Assembly: GCF_004521915.1 (NCBI RefSeq)
Contig: NZ_SDKD01000018.1
Coordinates: 58,798 to 122,797 of the forward strand
Source: Brevibacillus migulae
Lineage (GTDB): Bacteria; Bacillota; Bacilli; Brevibacillales; Brevibacillaceae
DNA length: 64,000 nt
Direction: 5' to 3'
Part shown: in pieces, positions 17,616 through 26,759 of the stretch
How positions within the stretch are numbered: the stretch's first letter is position 1
How the letters are laid out: the number at the start of each line of letters is the position of its first letter
Notes under the pieces: generated by a model
Databases searched by the model: none
What the model was told of the DNA's origin: nothing
The model's input: the letters and a program-made list of their open reading frames with translations, nothing else
Program-made: the position numbers and the translations under genes

Positions 17616-19661
17616 TTATTTGATCATGGTGCCCGTTTGATTGATTTGGCCGAGCACGCCGTCCTTTTTGACCGTAGCTCTGCCATTCACAAAGGGGGTG
17701 GCATAGTCAAACTGAAACGGGATCACTTGCTTCCCGTTCGCATCGATATAGCCAAACTTGCCTTCCTTTTTTACCAATGCCAATCCTCCTGAAAACGGCG
17801 TAGCGTGATCATACTGAAAAGGGATCACGACCTTGTCTTTTTCAAACCCTGTCCCTTTCCGAATATAGCCCCATTTCCCGGCCTGTTCTTTTGGTGCCAG
17901 CCGGACAACGGGTGCCGGCGCTGGCTTGACCGGCGGCTTCGTCTTTTTCACGGGAGCCTTTTTCGTCGTGGCTTTGGGCTTGGCAGCGGACTTTTTGGAT
18001 GATGCAACAGTCTTGGCTGGCGCGGGTGCTGCAGTTGCGGCTGGCTTTGGCTGTACGGGAATCACTGCGGACGGAGCATGGGCAGATGACGGTGTCTCCG
18101 CAGCATTCGGTCCCGCATTCACGGATGCCCCCGCGGCATTTCCCGAGGCAGGAGGAACGGTAGGCATTGCTTGGGAAGGCAATCCTCCATCCTGTGGTGC
18201 AGCGGCCTCCTGCTGTGAGACATCGGCGGGTTTGGGCTGATCGATTCCCTGATTGCCGGGTGCGTTCCCTTGGCCACTTTCCTGGACGGCTGGCAGCTTG
18301 CTGCCGGATGCTTGTTCTTCTTCGCCCAACACGGCGAAAGCCAAGGTGCATGCCAGCAGAACCCCTGCAGCCGCAGCAGCACCCGCCCACATTTTCCGGT
18401 TCTTCCACACGGGGGATCGCGCTTCTGGCTTGATGCCCTCTTGATTGGACACGCAAACGAATATCTCCGCTTGCTGCCCCTCATATTCGGCCCATACCTT
18501 GACTGTCCCGGGAGCAAGCCCGCGAATGACCCCCTGATCCGGATGGACAACGGTGTTTGCACCCTCGACATGCCAGAGAACGCGATCCGAAACCTCCTCT
18601 TCTCTCCCATCCACCCAAATGCAGTAAGCTTTCAGCTCTTTGGCTTCACCTGGCTGCAGAGTGAGCGCAGCCGGTTCAATCATGAGCAGCTTGCGAAGCT
18701 CATACGCCTGCGGCAATGGCTCAGATGCATGCACAACAGTGATTTTTCCAGGAGACGCTGAAGCTGTTAGAGATTTCGCCTCGCACAAGGAAATGAGCCA
18801 TTCCCCCATCTGCGGGCACAGCTCTGCGGTTCGGGCTGCCCATGCTCGTTCGAACAGCTGGGCAAGAGGTTCTCCCCAGTTTTTTCGCAAACTCGCCAAC
18901 AGCTTTCGGTATCTCTCCCCATCTTTGTGCAGCTCCTGGGGAAAAAAATATCCCCGCGTCCGCGTGATCTGGCGAATTTGCGGGTCTATCCACCCCAGTA
19001 TTTCGGCTAATAGCAATGCCCCGCTAACCCGGTCGGCATATGGCCCCCAGTGCTCATCACGGATTCCGTCTTGCGCCTTCCAGTCCGGATGATAGGCATG
19101 CTCCAGATCGACGAGTTCGATCGGGTATGCCGTGTCGTCCGGTTGCGGATGGAGACAAGGCAGGAGCAGATTCGCGGCAGTCAACCTTCCATGTGCCATG
19201 CCATGCTGTTCCAAGGTAGCCAAGGTTTCTGCCAGCGCTTTGGCCATCATCCATGCCTGCTGTCTGCTGATCGGCCGCTTCTCTTTGACGATATCCTGCC
19301 AGGTGGGACCATCGATCCAGGGCATGACGACAGCGTACATCAAATCCCTGTACACCGTGAGCAACTCCATATGTACTTGCGGAATCAGTACGATCCTGTT
19401 TGCCGCTTGCAATCCTTGCATATCCATGACAGCTCGCAGACGTTCTACCTGGGAGACTACAGAAGGAGTGCGATAGTGACGCAAAAACACTTTTAATGCG
19501 ATGCGGGAATCATCTCTCTCCTCCGCAGCATGCAAGGCGTAGAGAAAGCTTTCCGTCCCTTCCTTCCGCATGATCATGCCGGGCTGATCCGGATTTTCAG
19601 CCCACACATACTCCCTGCCGTTGATGGAGACGGTCTCTCCCATTTTTGGCTGAAAAGACAC
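17616..19661 (-). CDS. Pseudokinase-like / Big_2 / WG-repeat single-pass membrane protein
   Basis: A 681-residue mosaic. Residues 1-300 resemble a protein kinase fold: ALKVF carries the possible VAxK lysine and HGRLTAANLLL replaces HRDxxxxN, so the catalytic Asp is missing and the DFG is reduced to VDLEHA. Residues 325-410 form a bacterial Ig-like (Big_2) domain (LTLQPGEAKELKAYCIWVDG ... GLAPGTVKVWAEY). A single hydrophobic helix lies near 430-450. A long Ala/Pro/Lys linker follows, then WG-type beta repeats to the end (KWGYIRKG, KFGYIDANGKQVIPFQFDYATPF). The GTG at 19661, six bases from GGAGGG, is preferred. Topology suggests cytoplasmic pseudokinase and external WG repeats. Confidence 0.7.
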   Translation of the reverse strand: MSFQPKMGETVSINGREYVWAENPDQPGMIMRKEGTESFLYALHAAEERDDSRIALKVFLRHYRTPSVVSQVERLRAVMDMQGLQAANRIVLIPQVHMELLTVYRDLMYAVVMPWIDGPTWQDIVKEKRPISRQQAWMMAKALAETLATLEQHGMAHGRLTAANLLLPCLHPQPDDTAYPIELVDLEHAYHPDWKAQDGIRDEHWGPYADRVSGALLLAEILGWIDPQIRQITRTRGYFFPQELHKDGERYRKLLASLRKNWGEPLAQLFERAWAARTAELCPQMGEWLISLCEAKSLTASASPGKITVVHASEPLPQAYELRKLLMIEPAALTLQPGEAKELKAYCIWVDGREEEVSDRVLWHVEGANTVVHPDQGVIRGLAPGTVKVWAEYEGQQAEIFVCVSNQEGIKPEARSPVWKNRKMWAGAAAAAGVLLACTLAFAVLGEEEQASGSKLPAVQESGQGNAPGNQGIDQPKPADVSQQEAAAPQDGGLPSQAMPTVPPASGNAAGASVNAGPNAAETPSSAHAPSAVIPVQPKPAATAAPAPAKTVASSKKSAAKPKATTKKAPVKKTKPPVKPAPAPVVRLAPKEQAGKWGYIRKGTGFEKDKVVIPFQYDHATPFSGGLALVKKEGKFGYIDANGKQVIPFQFDYATPFVNGRATVKKDGVLGQINQTGTMIK

Positions 19662-19975
19662 GGTCATCCCTCCTTACGACCTGTATCGTGAACGCCTGGA
19701 ACGGCACTTCGCTTCTATACCTATGAAGCTTTCTGACTTGACATACTGCTACTAAGGAAACATCCCAAAATATTAATTCCGAGACAAAAATACCAATAAA
19801 GCCCAGTTGTGTAAACGGATCAAGCGAAAATTAAGCCTTTCGCGCGAATAATTTCCTATTTTTGTGGTTCAAAAGCCTTCGTTCCCCCGTGCCATTCGAC
19901 ATAAAAACGTCGTGATACAGTCCTTTCATACTAGGATCAAAGTCACTGTCAATACGAGGGCTGTGGCCACATCAG

Positions 19976-20024
19976 AAAAAAACAGGCATACTCGACCCTT
20001 TTGGATGCGCACGCCTGTTTTTTC
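19976..20024 (-). terminator. Terminator of the PHP-phosphatase operon
   Basis: AAAAAACAGGCGTGC...GTATGCCTGTTTTTTT on the minus strand, one internal mismatch. The rest of the gap 19662-19975 is AT-rich and holds nothing else I can name. Confidence 0.8.
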
Positions 20025-20033
20025 TCTTTCAAC

Positions 20034-21035
20034 TTAACGCTTCAGCTCCATATCGATCCGCCTCCGCTGCGAAAAGGACAAGACCCGCTCATATCCGGCT
20101 TGCTCGAGTACCGCGATGGCATCCGCCACATGCTGTCCAAGATGGTCGGGAAAGTGTGCATCCGAGCTGGTAGTGACGGGAACCTGAAATCGTGCCAACA
20201 CCTTCAGGAACGTCATGCTCGGGCACATCTCTTTGACGGGATAACGGTACAATAGGCCCGTATTGATCTCGGTCGCTACTCCGTTCTCTACAAGACTCCT
20301 CGCAATGCGCTCATACATGGGCAGTAGGAGTGCCTCTGCCGGCCGATAGCCAAATACCTTGAGATTATCCGGGTGTGCGGCAATATCGAAGAGACGGGAC
20401 TTGATCCCTTGCTCCATGACGGCAAAGTATCGTTCGTACAAGGCGAGCAAGTCTGCACGCTGATAACGGTCCTGGGTCTCGGGATTATCAAAGCCCCAGC
20501 CATCCAGGAAATGCACAGAGCCAATGGTATGATCCCAGGGGTAATGCCGAATGACTCCGGCTAACTCTGCCTCTCCGCCGGGGAAGTAATCAAGCTCGAT
20601 GCCGATCTTCAACTCTACCCCATCTGCTGCCCAATGCGCCTGCTCTCCCTGGAGAAAGGTCACGAATTCCTCCAGCGATGCCGTGCATACCTGCTCCAGC
20701 CATTGCTCCTGCAGCCGTCCCAATGGATCGTCGGCGACATGCATGTGGGTAAGATAGTAGTCCTTATACTCCTGAAAGCGATAGAGATGGTCCACGATAC
20801 CCACCTGCACGATCCCCAGCTGTTTGGCACGCTTTCGGTAGAGGTCCAGCCATTCCCGAGAGTAGGCTCCCTTCATCATGCGCTGCTGCAAGAGGGCAAA
20901 TGTCTGCTGCAGCCATGCTTCCGTATGCTTTTGCTCCTGCTGTTGTTCCATAAAAAAGCACAGCGCCTCCCCTGTACGCTGCAGCCAACGCAAAGAATAC
21001 GGCCCTTCCTCCAGATGCACATGCATATCAATCAT
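20034..21035 (-). CDS. PHP-family phosphoesterase (histidinol-phosphatase-like)
   Basis: A 333-residue PHP-fold metal phosphoesterase. The ligand motifs occur in order: HVHLE at residue 5, VDH near 81, IELDYFPG near 145, SVHF near 173, AHPDN near 220, and SDAHF near 296. The closest named family is HisJ/HisK histidinol phosphatase, but no his genes are nearby. It is last gene of a transport operon, its ATGA overlapping the DeoR stop. I infer it dephosphorylates the imported compound or its product. Confidence 0.8.
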   Translation of the reverse strand: MIDMHVHLEEGPYSLRWLQRTGEALCFFMEQQQEQKHTEAWLQQTFALLQQRMMKGAYSREWLDLYRKRAKQLGIVQVGIVDHLYRFQEYKDYYLTHMHVADDPLGRLQEQWLEQVCTASLEEFVTFLQGEQAHWAADGVELKIGIELDYFPGGEAELAGVIRHYPWDHTIGSVHFLDGWGFDNPETQDRYQRADLLALYERYFAVMEQGIKSRLFDIAAHPDNLKVFGYRPAEALLLPMYERIARSLVENGVATEINTGLLYRYPVKEMCPSMTFLKVLARFQVPVTTSSDAHFPDHLGQHVADAIAVLEQAGYERVLSFSQRRRIDMELKR

Positions 21036-21835
21036 GACTGTTCACCTCCGGGTATGGCTGTCATCCAATGGACTCCCTTGGTTTCCATTTCTTTTTTCCA
21101 TGCTTTTGGACAGGGTTGATCACAGATGACCATATCGATGGCATCGAGCCCCGCGATCTGGCAAAACGCATGGACACCGATTTTGCTGTGATCCGCCAGC
21201 ACGATCACTTCTTTGGCCACTTGAATCATCACTTGCGACAGGAGCGATTCATTCAGATCGTAATCACTGATCCCCCAGCGTAACGAAATGCCCCCAATCG
21301 AGATAAAGGCTTTGTCCACGGAAAACTGCTCCAGCATTTTCGCACTGCTTTGTCCGCTAATCGCTTGCTGCTCTGCATTGATCTCTCCGCCAAGCATGAT
21401 GAGCTTCCCCGTGAAGCGCTGCTGGTTGAGCAGCTCGGTCAGTACAGCGGCTACCGGCAGTGAATTCGTGATCAGCGTCAATCGTCTTCGCCCCTGGATC
21501 GCTTTCGCCAGCTCCAGTACGGTCGTCCCCGTGTCAATGACCACCGTATCGCCATCCTTGAGCAGCTGCGCAGCTGTTTTTCCGATCATTTCCTTTTCCG
21601 CGCTGTACAGCACCTGTCTTTGATGGTACGGCGGTTCTCCGTTGTCATACGATTTCAGTACCGCGCCGCCATAGACCCGCTTCAGCTTGCCCATTCGCTC
21701 CAGCGCATCTAGATCACGGCGAATCGTCTCCTCCGAGACCTGGAAACGCCCAGCCAATGTCACGACCTTTACTTTTCCGGTTTGATTGCATTCTTCCAGA
21801 ATGGCCATTTTTCGTTCTTCTGCTAAAAGTGACAA
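21032..21835 (-). CDS. DeoR-family transcriptional regulator
   Basis: The 267 residues follow the DeoR plan: an N-terminal winged helix (ERKMAILEECNQTGKVKVVTLAGRFQVSEETIRRDLDAL) and a sugar-phosphate isomerase-like effector domain with DTGTTVLELAKAI, ITNSLPVAAVL, LLGG-type MLGGE and ADHSKIG. The frame is open back to 21967, but family starts and a GGGAG eight bases upstream favour TTG at 21835. It sits inside the operon it probably controls, with a phosphorylated metabolite as the likely effector. Confidence 0.88.
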   Translation of the reverse strand: MSLLAEERKMAILEECNQTGKVKVVTLAGRFQVSEETIRRDLDALERMGKLKRVYGGAVLKSYDNGEPPYHQRQVLYSAEKEMIGKTAAQLLKDGDTVVIDTGTTVLELAKAIQGRRRLTLITNSLPVAAVLTELLNQQRFTGKLIMLGGEINAEQQAISGQSSAKMLEQFSVDKAFISIGGISLRWGISDYDLNESLLSQVMIQVAKEVIVLADHSKIGVHAFCQIAGLDAIDMVICDQPCPKAWKKEMETKGVHWMTAIPGGEQS

Positions 21836-21869
21836 ACCGTTTGCTCCCTTCTCCCTCTCCTTCAGACGC

Positions 21870-22889
21870 TCAATCCAACGGGACACACTCACTCTCCGGG
21901 ATGAATACGCGCACATCCATGCCTTCATGAATGTCGTGCTGGCTGGATGTATTGAGCATATCGACATGAAGGGGGATGCCGTTGGCTACGATCTGCGCCC
22001 GTATCACATTGCCTTTCAGCGTCTTCTCTCTCACTTTTCCTGTGAAGTGCCAGCCGGTTTCCCGTACGTCCGGTGCATCAATCGGCAGGAGCCGGATCAC
22101 TTCAGGCCGCACTGCATAGCTGCCTGTGCGCTGCTCTGCCACAAGGCTCTTCCAATCAGCGGCATTCAGGACATTGTAGCTTCCGATAAACCGAGCTACG
22201 AATTCATTGGCTGGAGAGCGGTAGATTTCGTCCGGAGTGCCTGCCTGGACAATCCTGCCTTGATCCATGATGAAGATGTGATCCGAGACGGTCATCGCTT
22301 CTTCCTGGTCATGTGTCACAAAGACCGTCGTAATCGAGAGCGCCTTTTGAATGCGGCGAAGCTCCATTTGCAGGTTTTTTCGGATTTTGGCATCCAGCGC
22401 GCTCAGCGGCTCATCCAGCAGCAGGATTTTGGGCTCGACCACCAGCGAACGCGCCAGCGCTACCCGCTGCTGCTGCCCGCCGGAGAGCTGATGGGGATAC
22501 TGTTGCTCCCTCCCCGTCAAATCCACCAGCCTGATGATCTGCTCGACTTTTTCCGTGTAGACACGCTTTTCAAGCCCCTTCATCTTCAAGCCAAAGGCGA
22601 TATTGTCAAAGACCGTCAAATTGGGGAACAGGGCATAGGATTGAAAGACCATACCTACCTCCCGTTCCTTTGGCGAACGGTTCGTAATGTCGGTCTCCCC
22701 CACGATCATTTTCCCGCCTGGCTCGATATCCGTAAGACCCGCGATGCATCGCAGCAAGGTGCTTTTCCCGCATCCGCTCGGCCCCAGAAGAGTGACGAGC
22801 GCCCCTTTCTCGATCGTGAGGGACACCTCTTTCAGCACCTGTTCCTGATGATATCGCTTGGAAACTTGTTCAATGCGGACGTAGCTCAT
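21870..22889 (-). CDS. ABC importer ATP-binding subunit (PotA/FbpC type)
   Basis: A 339-residue ATPase with Walker A GPSGCGKST, Q-loop FQSYALFPN, signature LSGGQQQRVALARSL, Walker B ILLLDEPLSALD, switch THDQ, and a C-terminal TOBE domain (about 270-339). This type energises importers of spermidine, iron or phosphonate-like solutes. It overlaps the permease gene by ATGA. Confidence 0.92.
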   Translation of the reverse strand: MSYVRIEQVSKRYHQEQVLKEVSLTIEKGALVTLLGPSGCGKSTLLRCIAGLTDIEPGGKMIVGETDITNRSPKEREVGMVFQSYALFPNLTVFDNIAFGLKMKGLEKRVYTEKVEQIIRLVDLTGREQQYPHQLSGGQQQRVALARSLVVEPKILLLDEPLSALDAKIRKNLQMELRRIQKALSITTVFVTHDQEEAMTVSDHIFIMDQGRIVQAGTPDEIYRSPANEFVARFIGSYNVLNAADWKSLVAEQRTGSYAVRPEVIRLLPIDAPDVRETGWHFTGKVREKTLKGNVIRAQIVANGIPLHVDMLNTSSQHDIHEGMDVRVFIPESECVPLD

Positions 22890-23680
22890 GTCCGACCCTC
22901 CTTTGCCGATCGTCCCAGACGCAGCACAACGGCAGATATGATGCTGATGAAAATGAAGTAACAGACCACAATGGAGCTGGCGAGATGGCCATTTTCCTCC
23001 ATCCGGCGGACCAGATAGACCTGGATCATCTCATAGTGGCCGCCGATTAACAGATTGGCCAGCACGAATTCGCCAAACAGGATGGAGAAGGAAAGCAGCG
23101 TCGCGACGAGTACCCCCGGTAAAATGTTGGGAAACACGACCAGCCAAAAGCCTTTCAGCTTGCTCGCCCCGAGCAGCTCGGCCGCATCCAGAAGCGAGAT
23201 GGCGTCCACCGTCCGCATGCTGTTGCGAATGCCTTGGTACATGTAGGGCAGGATCGCAACGAAGTAAGCGCCGATCACGAGCCATACGCTTCCCGATAAG
23301 GCAAACGGCCCTTGGGAATAGATCGTGATCAGTCCCACGGCAGTGACCACCGGCGGCACTGCATACGGCAGCATCGCGATGCCCTGCAACAGCCGCTCCA
23401 GCCGCGGCAGATAGACCGTCACGGCAAAAACGGTGATGACCATCACCACCAGGCTGATCAGGATCGTCACGATACAGACGAAAAGCGTCCGGCCAAGCGC
23501 ATCGATAAAGCGCGGATCGGAGACGAGCTCCCCATACCACTTCCCTGTGTACCCTTCCGGCAGGACTGTCCGATACCAGTCGGTCGAGATCGAATACAGA
23601 AAGGTCGCCAATAACGGTATGAACAAATAAAGGAGAACGATTGCAGTGAGCGCCTTATGCCACAGCAGTCTGTTTTTCAT
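22886..23680 (-). CDS. ABC importer permease subunit 2
   Basis: A 264-residue permease with six membrane segments and the cytoplasmic EAA loop DAAELLGASKLKGFWLVVFPNILPG. AGGAGGG lies before ATG 23680. It overlaps both neighbours by four bases, so translation is probably coupled. Confidence 0.9.
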   Translation of the reverse strand: MKNRLLWHKALTAIVLLYLFIPLLATFLYSISTDWYRTVLPEGYTGKWYGELVSDPRFIDALGRTLFVCIVTILISLVVMVITVFAVTVYLPRLERLLQGIAMLPYAVPPVVTAVGLITIYSQGPFALSGSVWLVIGAYFVAILPYMYQGIRNSMRTVDAISLLDAAELLGASKLKGFWLVVFPNILPGVLVATLLSFSILFGEFVLANLLIGGHYEMIQVYLVRRMEENGHLASSIVVCYFIFISIISAVVLRLGRSAKEGRT

Positions 23681-24528
23681 CGCAAGTCCCTCCTTACCCG
23701 ACGCATCATCCGTTCATTCACCCACATGGCTGCGATCATCGTGATGGCAAGGATCACCGCAAGTGCGCCGGCGAGCTCCGGCCGTGTCATCACGTCTCCC
23801 GCCACCAAGGCACCGATGCGGATCGACAGCAAGTTAAAGTTACTGCCGACGAGTGCATAGGCAGTCGCATATGCTCCCATCGAATTGGCAAAAAGGATGC
23901 TGAAGGTTCCGACCAATCCAGGCATGATCACCGGAATGCCGATATGCCGCCAAAATTGGAAGGAGGAGGCGCCCAAGAGCGCTGCCGCTTCCTTCCACTG
24001 CTCCTGGATCGCAAAATAGGTCGGATACAGCAAGAGGATGGCAAGGGGAATCTGAAAGTAGACATAGACGAGCGCTAATCCGATCCAGCTGTATAAATCA
24101 AATTCGGCCAGGATGTCCCAGCCCATTTTCTGAAACAACAAGGTGAACAGTCCGTTGTTGCCCAGCAGGACCACATAGGCAAATGCCAAAGGAACACCTG
24201 CAAAATTGGAGGTCATATTTGAAAAGAGCAGGATTTTTTCCCGCAGACTCGTCGGAAAGCGGGTCAACGAGTATGCGGCAAAGATGGCCACAAGGATGCC
24301 CACCAGACTGGAGTATAGCGAGATCAGCACGCTGTTTTTCAAACCGGTCAAATAGTACTTGCTGGTCAACGCCGTCACGTACTGCGCGAAAGTCCAGCCT
24401 TTCCCTTCATCTCCACGGAAGCTGTCCATCACCATGACCGCCAACGGCATGAGCTCAAAGGCTATAATGATCAAGACAAACGGCACCAGCACCAGCGCGA
24501 TCATTCGCAAGTTGGTTTGTGTACGCAT
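23677..24528 (-). CDS. ABC importer permease subunit 1
   Basis: A 283-residue permease: six membrane helices, and the EAA loop KEAAALLGASSFQFWRHIGIPVIMPG. The frame is open back to 24609, but AAAGGGG about nine bases before ATG 24528 and the hydrophobic start MRTQTNLRMIALVLVPFVL set the start. Confidence 0.9.
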   Translation of the reverse strand: MRTQTNLRMIALVLVPFVLIIIAFELMPLAVMVMDSFRGDEGKGWTFAQYVTALTSKYYLTGLKNSVLISLYSSLVGILVAIFAAYSLTRFPTSLREKILLFSNMTSNFAGVPLAFAYVVLLGNNGLFTLLFQKMGWDILAEFDLYSWIGLALVYVYFQIPLAILLLYPTYFAIQEQWKEAAALLGASSFQFWRHIGIPVIMPGLVGTFSILFANSMGAYATAYALVGSNFNLLSIRIGALVAGDVMTRPELAGALAVILAITMIAAMWVNERMMRRVRRDLR

Positions 24529-24549
24529 GTTACATTTCCCCTTTAGACA

Positions 24550-24575
24550 GATGTCCTCCGCGGTGGGAGGACATC
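24550..24575 (-). other. Intercistronic stem-loop
   Basis: GATGTCCTCC-CACCGC-GGAGGACATC is a perfect 10-bp stem between the phosphodiesterase and permease genes. It has no T-run, so it is probably an RNA-stability or processing hairpin rather than a terminator. Confidence 0.65.
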
Positions 24576-24587
24576 GCCAAATGCAAG

Positions 24588-25409
24588 CTATACCGCAAAA
24601 AACGGCCACTCATAAGAAATCATCTCATCAGAGGGTGCTAAACCCAGCAGCTGGCAGATCAAGGGTGCGACGGCCAATTGTGGGTGTTGCCCTTCATAGA
24701 TTCCCGGCTGTATGTGCTGGCCGATGACATACAACGGGACATGACGTTCATCATCCCCGGTCCCGCCATGCAAGCCATCCCGATTCATTCCATGATCAGC
24801 GGTCACCACGATGGAGTACCCCTCTTCCATCCAGTGCGGCAGCAGATTGGCGAGCAGCGTATCCATCTCGATCGCTTTTCCCCGGTATTGCTTGGAGTCC
24901 GAGCCGAAGAGATGCCCTGCGTGATCAATGCCCATCGGATGGATATAAAGAAAATGAGGATCATAAGTTCTCCGCAGGTATTCGGCATCGATGAGCAGAT
25001 GGGAATCGGGATAAGGATCTTCAAAATAAAAGGAACCGTATTGAATCGTGTTCTCCGGATTTGCCTGATGGCGATCGAGGAGATGGTGGAAAGGTGCCCG
25101 GTTGTACAGCTCACTCACCCAATAATAGGCGGCTGCCGCATTTCGCAAACCATGCTCCTTCGCAAGCTGAAACAAGCTTTTCTGCCCAGATTTTCGGACC
25201 ACCTGATTGGACGTAATCCCATTCTTCCAGCTTGGCGTGCCCGTCAGCAGCACTTCGTAAAGCGGACGGGAGAGGCTCGGCAGCTCGGATAATACCTGGC
25301 ACCGCGCCGCCTTTCCTTTTTCCACGAGGTGATTCACATAGCCCATCTGGGTAATGGCGGTTTCATACTGCAAGCCATCGACGACCACCATGATCACTTT
25401 TTTGTTCAT
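24588..25409 (-). CDS. Alkaline-phosphatase-superfamily phosphodiesterase/pyrophosphatase
   Basis: A 273-residue cytoplasmic enzyme of the nucleotide pyrophosphatase/phosphodiesterase branch. VVVDGLQYE provides the first metal Asp. The nucleophile region is LLTGTPSWKNGITSN (Thr in the TGTPSWKNGI stretch). HPMGIDHAGH supplies Asp/His and VTADHGMNRDG the second metal site. There is no signal peptide, so it acts inside the cell. Its place between binding protein and permeases points to hydrolysis of an imported phosphodiester, phosphoester or phosphonate; the substrate is not determined. Confidence 0.8.
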   Translation of the reverse strand: MNKKVIMVVVDGLQYETAITQMGYVNHLVEKGKAARCQVLSELPSLSRPLYEVLLTGTPSWKNGITSNQVVRKSGQKSLFQLAKEHGLRNAAAAYYWVSELYNRAPFHHLLDRHQANPENTIQYGSFYFEDPYPDSHLLIDAEYLRRTYDPHFLYIHPMGIDHAGHLFGSDSKQYRGKAIEMDTLLANLLPHWMEEGYSIVVTADHGMNRDGLHGGTGDDERHVPLYVIGQHIQPGIYEGQHPQLAVAPLICQLLGLAPSDEMISYEWPFFAV

Positions 25410-25419
25410 GGCCGGCCGC

Positions 25420-26559
25420 CTATTTCATATTGGCAAGCACTTGCTCTTGCCACAGCTGTGGAAGCTTTTTCGCTGTTTCTTCCCATGCTTTGTAATCCAA
25501 GACTGGCTTCGCATTCTTATATTGCTCTTTCGCGATAAGCTTGCTTGCGACGTCGTCCGGCAGTTTGACGCTGTCGCGAATCGGACGGGCATAGCCTTTG
25601 GCCAGATTGATTTGCCCTGCGTCGCTTAAGATGTATTCTCTCGTGAGCATCGCTGCATGTGGATGCGGCGCATATTTGTTGATGATCGTGGCATAGCCGC
25701 TTACGACACTGCCCTCGCTCGGAATGGACACTTCAAAACGGTTCGAATCGATCTGATCACGGTAGCCCAATGCGTTAAAGTCCCACAAAAAGGCAACTTC
25801 GACTTCGCCCTTTTCAAAGTTGGCTACCTTTACCTCTGCCAAAGACAGTCGCCCTTGCTTGGCCAATTCGGCAAAGAAATCGATGCCCGGCTGAATGTTC
25901 TTCTCATCGCCGCCAAAAGCCATTGCCGCAGCAAGCACGGCCATCTGCGCTTGCGCCGCTTTCATCACATCGCCCACCGCTACTTTGTAATCGCCCTTTT
26001 TGAGATCGTCCCATGATTTTGGCGGGTTTTTCACCAGTTCTTTGTTCGTGATCGTGGCAATCGTTCCTTGATAGCCTACGATCCAATGACCTTCACTGTC
26101 TTTGGCCCATGTCGGGATCTCATCCCAATAGGAGGTTTTATACGGCTGTGTCACTCCTTTTTCCACAGCCACCGGGCCAAACGCGATTCCGACATCCCCG
26201 ATATCCGCTGTCGGGTTGTTCTTCTCTGCTTCAAATTTGGCGATCTCTTCCGCGGAGGACATGTCCGTATCCGTATGCTTCAAGCCGTACTTGCTGCCCA
26301 AGTCTGTCCATGTGTCTTTCCAGTTCGCCCAAGAATCGGGCATTCCCACACTGACGACTTCCCCTTCTTGCTTCGCTTTTGTCTCGATGTCGGCCAAGCT
26401 CAATGCGGCAGTTGGTTGAGGCGATGCGGTGTTCTCAGCCGTTGTGGTTGTCCCTCCTCCCGGTGCGCTATTGCTTCCACAAGCCGACACTGCCAATGCG
26501 AGCGTCCCTACCAATCCGGCCAACATGCTCCTCTTTGCTAGCTTCATTACGTTATTCAC
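25420..26559 (-). CDS. Solute-binding lipoprotein of the ABC importer
   Basis: The 379 residues start with a lipoprotein signal (KLAKRSMLAGLVG..., lipobox LAVSAC). A type-2 periplasmic binding fold follows, of the iron/putrescine/aminoethylphosphonate class (VVSVGMPDSWANWKDTWTDL; DIGDVGIAFG; VGYQGTIATITN). The ATG at 26565 is too close to GGAGGG; GTG 26559 is six bases from it. First gene of the seven-gene operon running to 20034. Confidence 0.87.
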   Translation of the reverse strand: MNNVMKLAKRSMLAGLVGTLALAVSACGSNSAPGGGTTTTAENTASPQPTAALSLADIETKAKQEGEVVSVGMPDSWANWKDTWTDLGSKYGLKHTDTDMSSAEEIAKFEAEKNNPTADIGDVGIAFGPVAVEKGVTQPYKTSYWDEIPTWAKDSEGHWIVGYQGTIATITNKELVKNPPKSWDDLKKGDYKVAVGDVMKAAQAQMAVLAAAMAFGGDEKNIQPGIDFFAELAKQGRLSLAEVKVANFEKGEVEVAFLWDFNALGYRDQIDSNRFEVSIPSEGSVVSGYATIINKYAPHPHAAMLTREYILSDAGQINLAKGYARPIRDSVKLPDDVASKLIAKEQYKNAKPVLDYKAWEETAKKLPQLWQEQVLANMK

Positions 26560-26698
26560 TCTCATCCCTCCATCAGTCTCCTTACTTGTTCTTATGTGAG
26601 TTTTTTTGGGTTTATGTAGTTTTCTGTGTAATTTCAGTCTAGTGTTGGGTTGTGAAGGTGGGATGGGGAAGAGGTTAATAGAATGTAAAAAAAGGGTA

Positions 26699-26736
26699 AT
26701 AAAAAAACCGCCTCTCTTAAAAGAGAGCGGTTATGG
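26699..26736 (-). terminator. Terminator of the kinase-DUF3870 unit
   Basis: AACCGCTCTCTT-TTAA-GAGAGGCGGTTTTTTT on the minus strand, one-base bulge. Confidence 0.85.
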
Positions 26737-26759
26737 TAAACTTCGACTCTTATCTTCAT

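Noticed and set aside
19662..19975. A second-messenger riboswitch in the gap before the kinase-like gene
   Set aside because: GGGGGAACGAAGG on the minus strand looked suggestive, but the conserved order of known classes is missing.
21786..22961. 391-codon plus-strand open frame opposite the ABC ATPase
   Set aside because: Antisense to an ATPase with all ABC motifs; long only because of codon bias.
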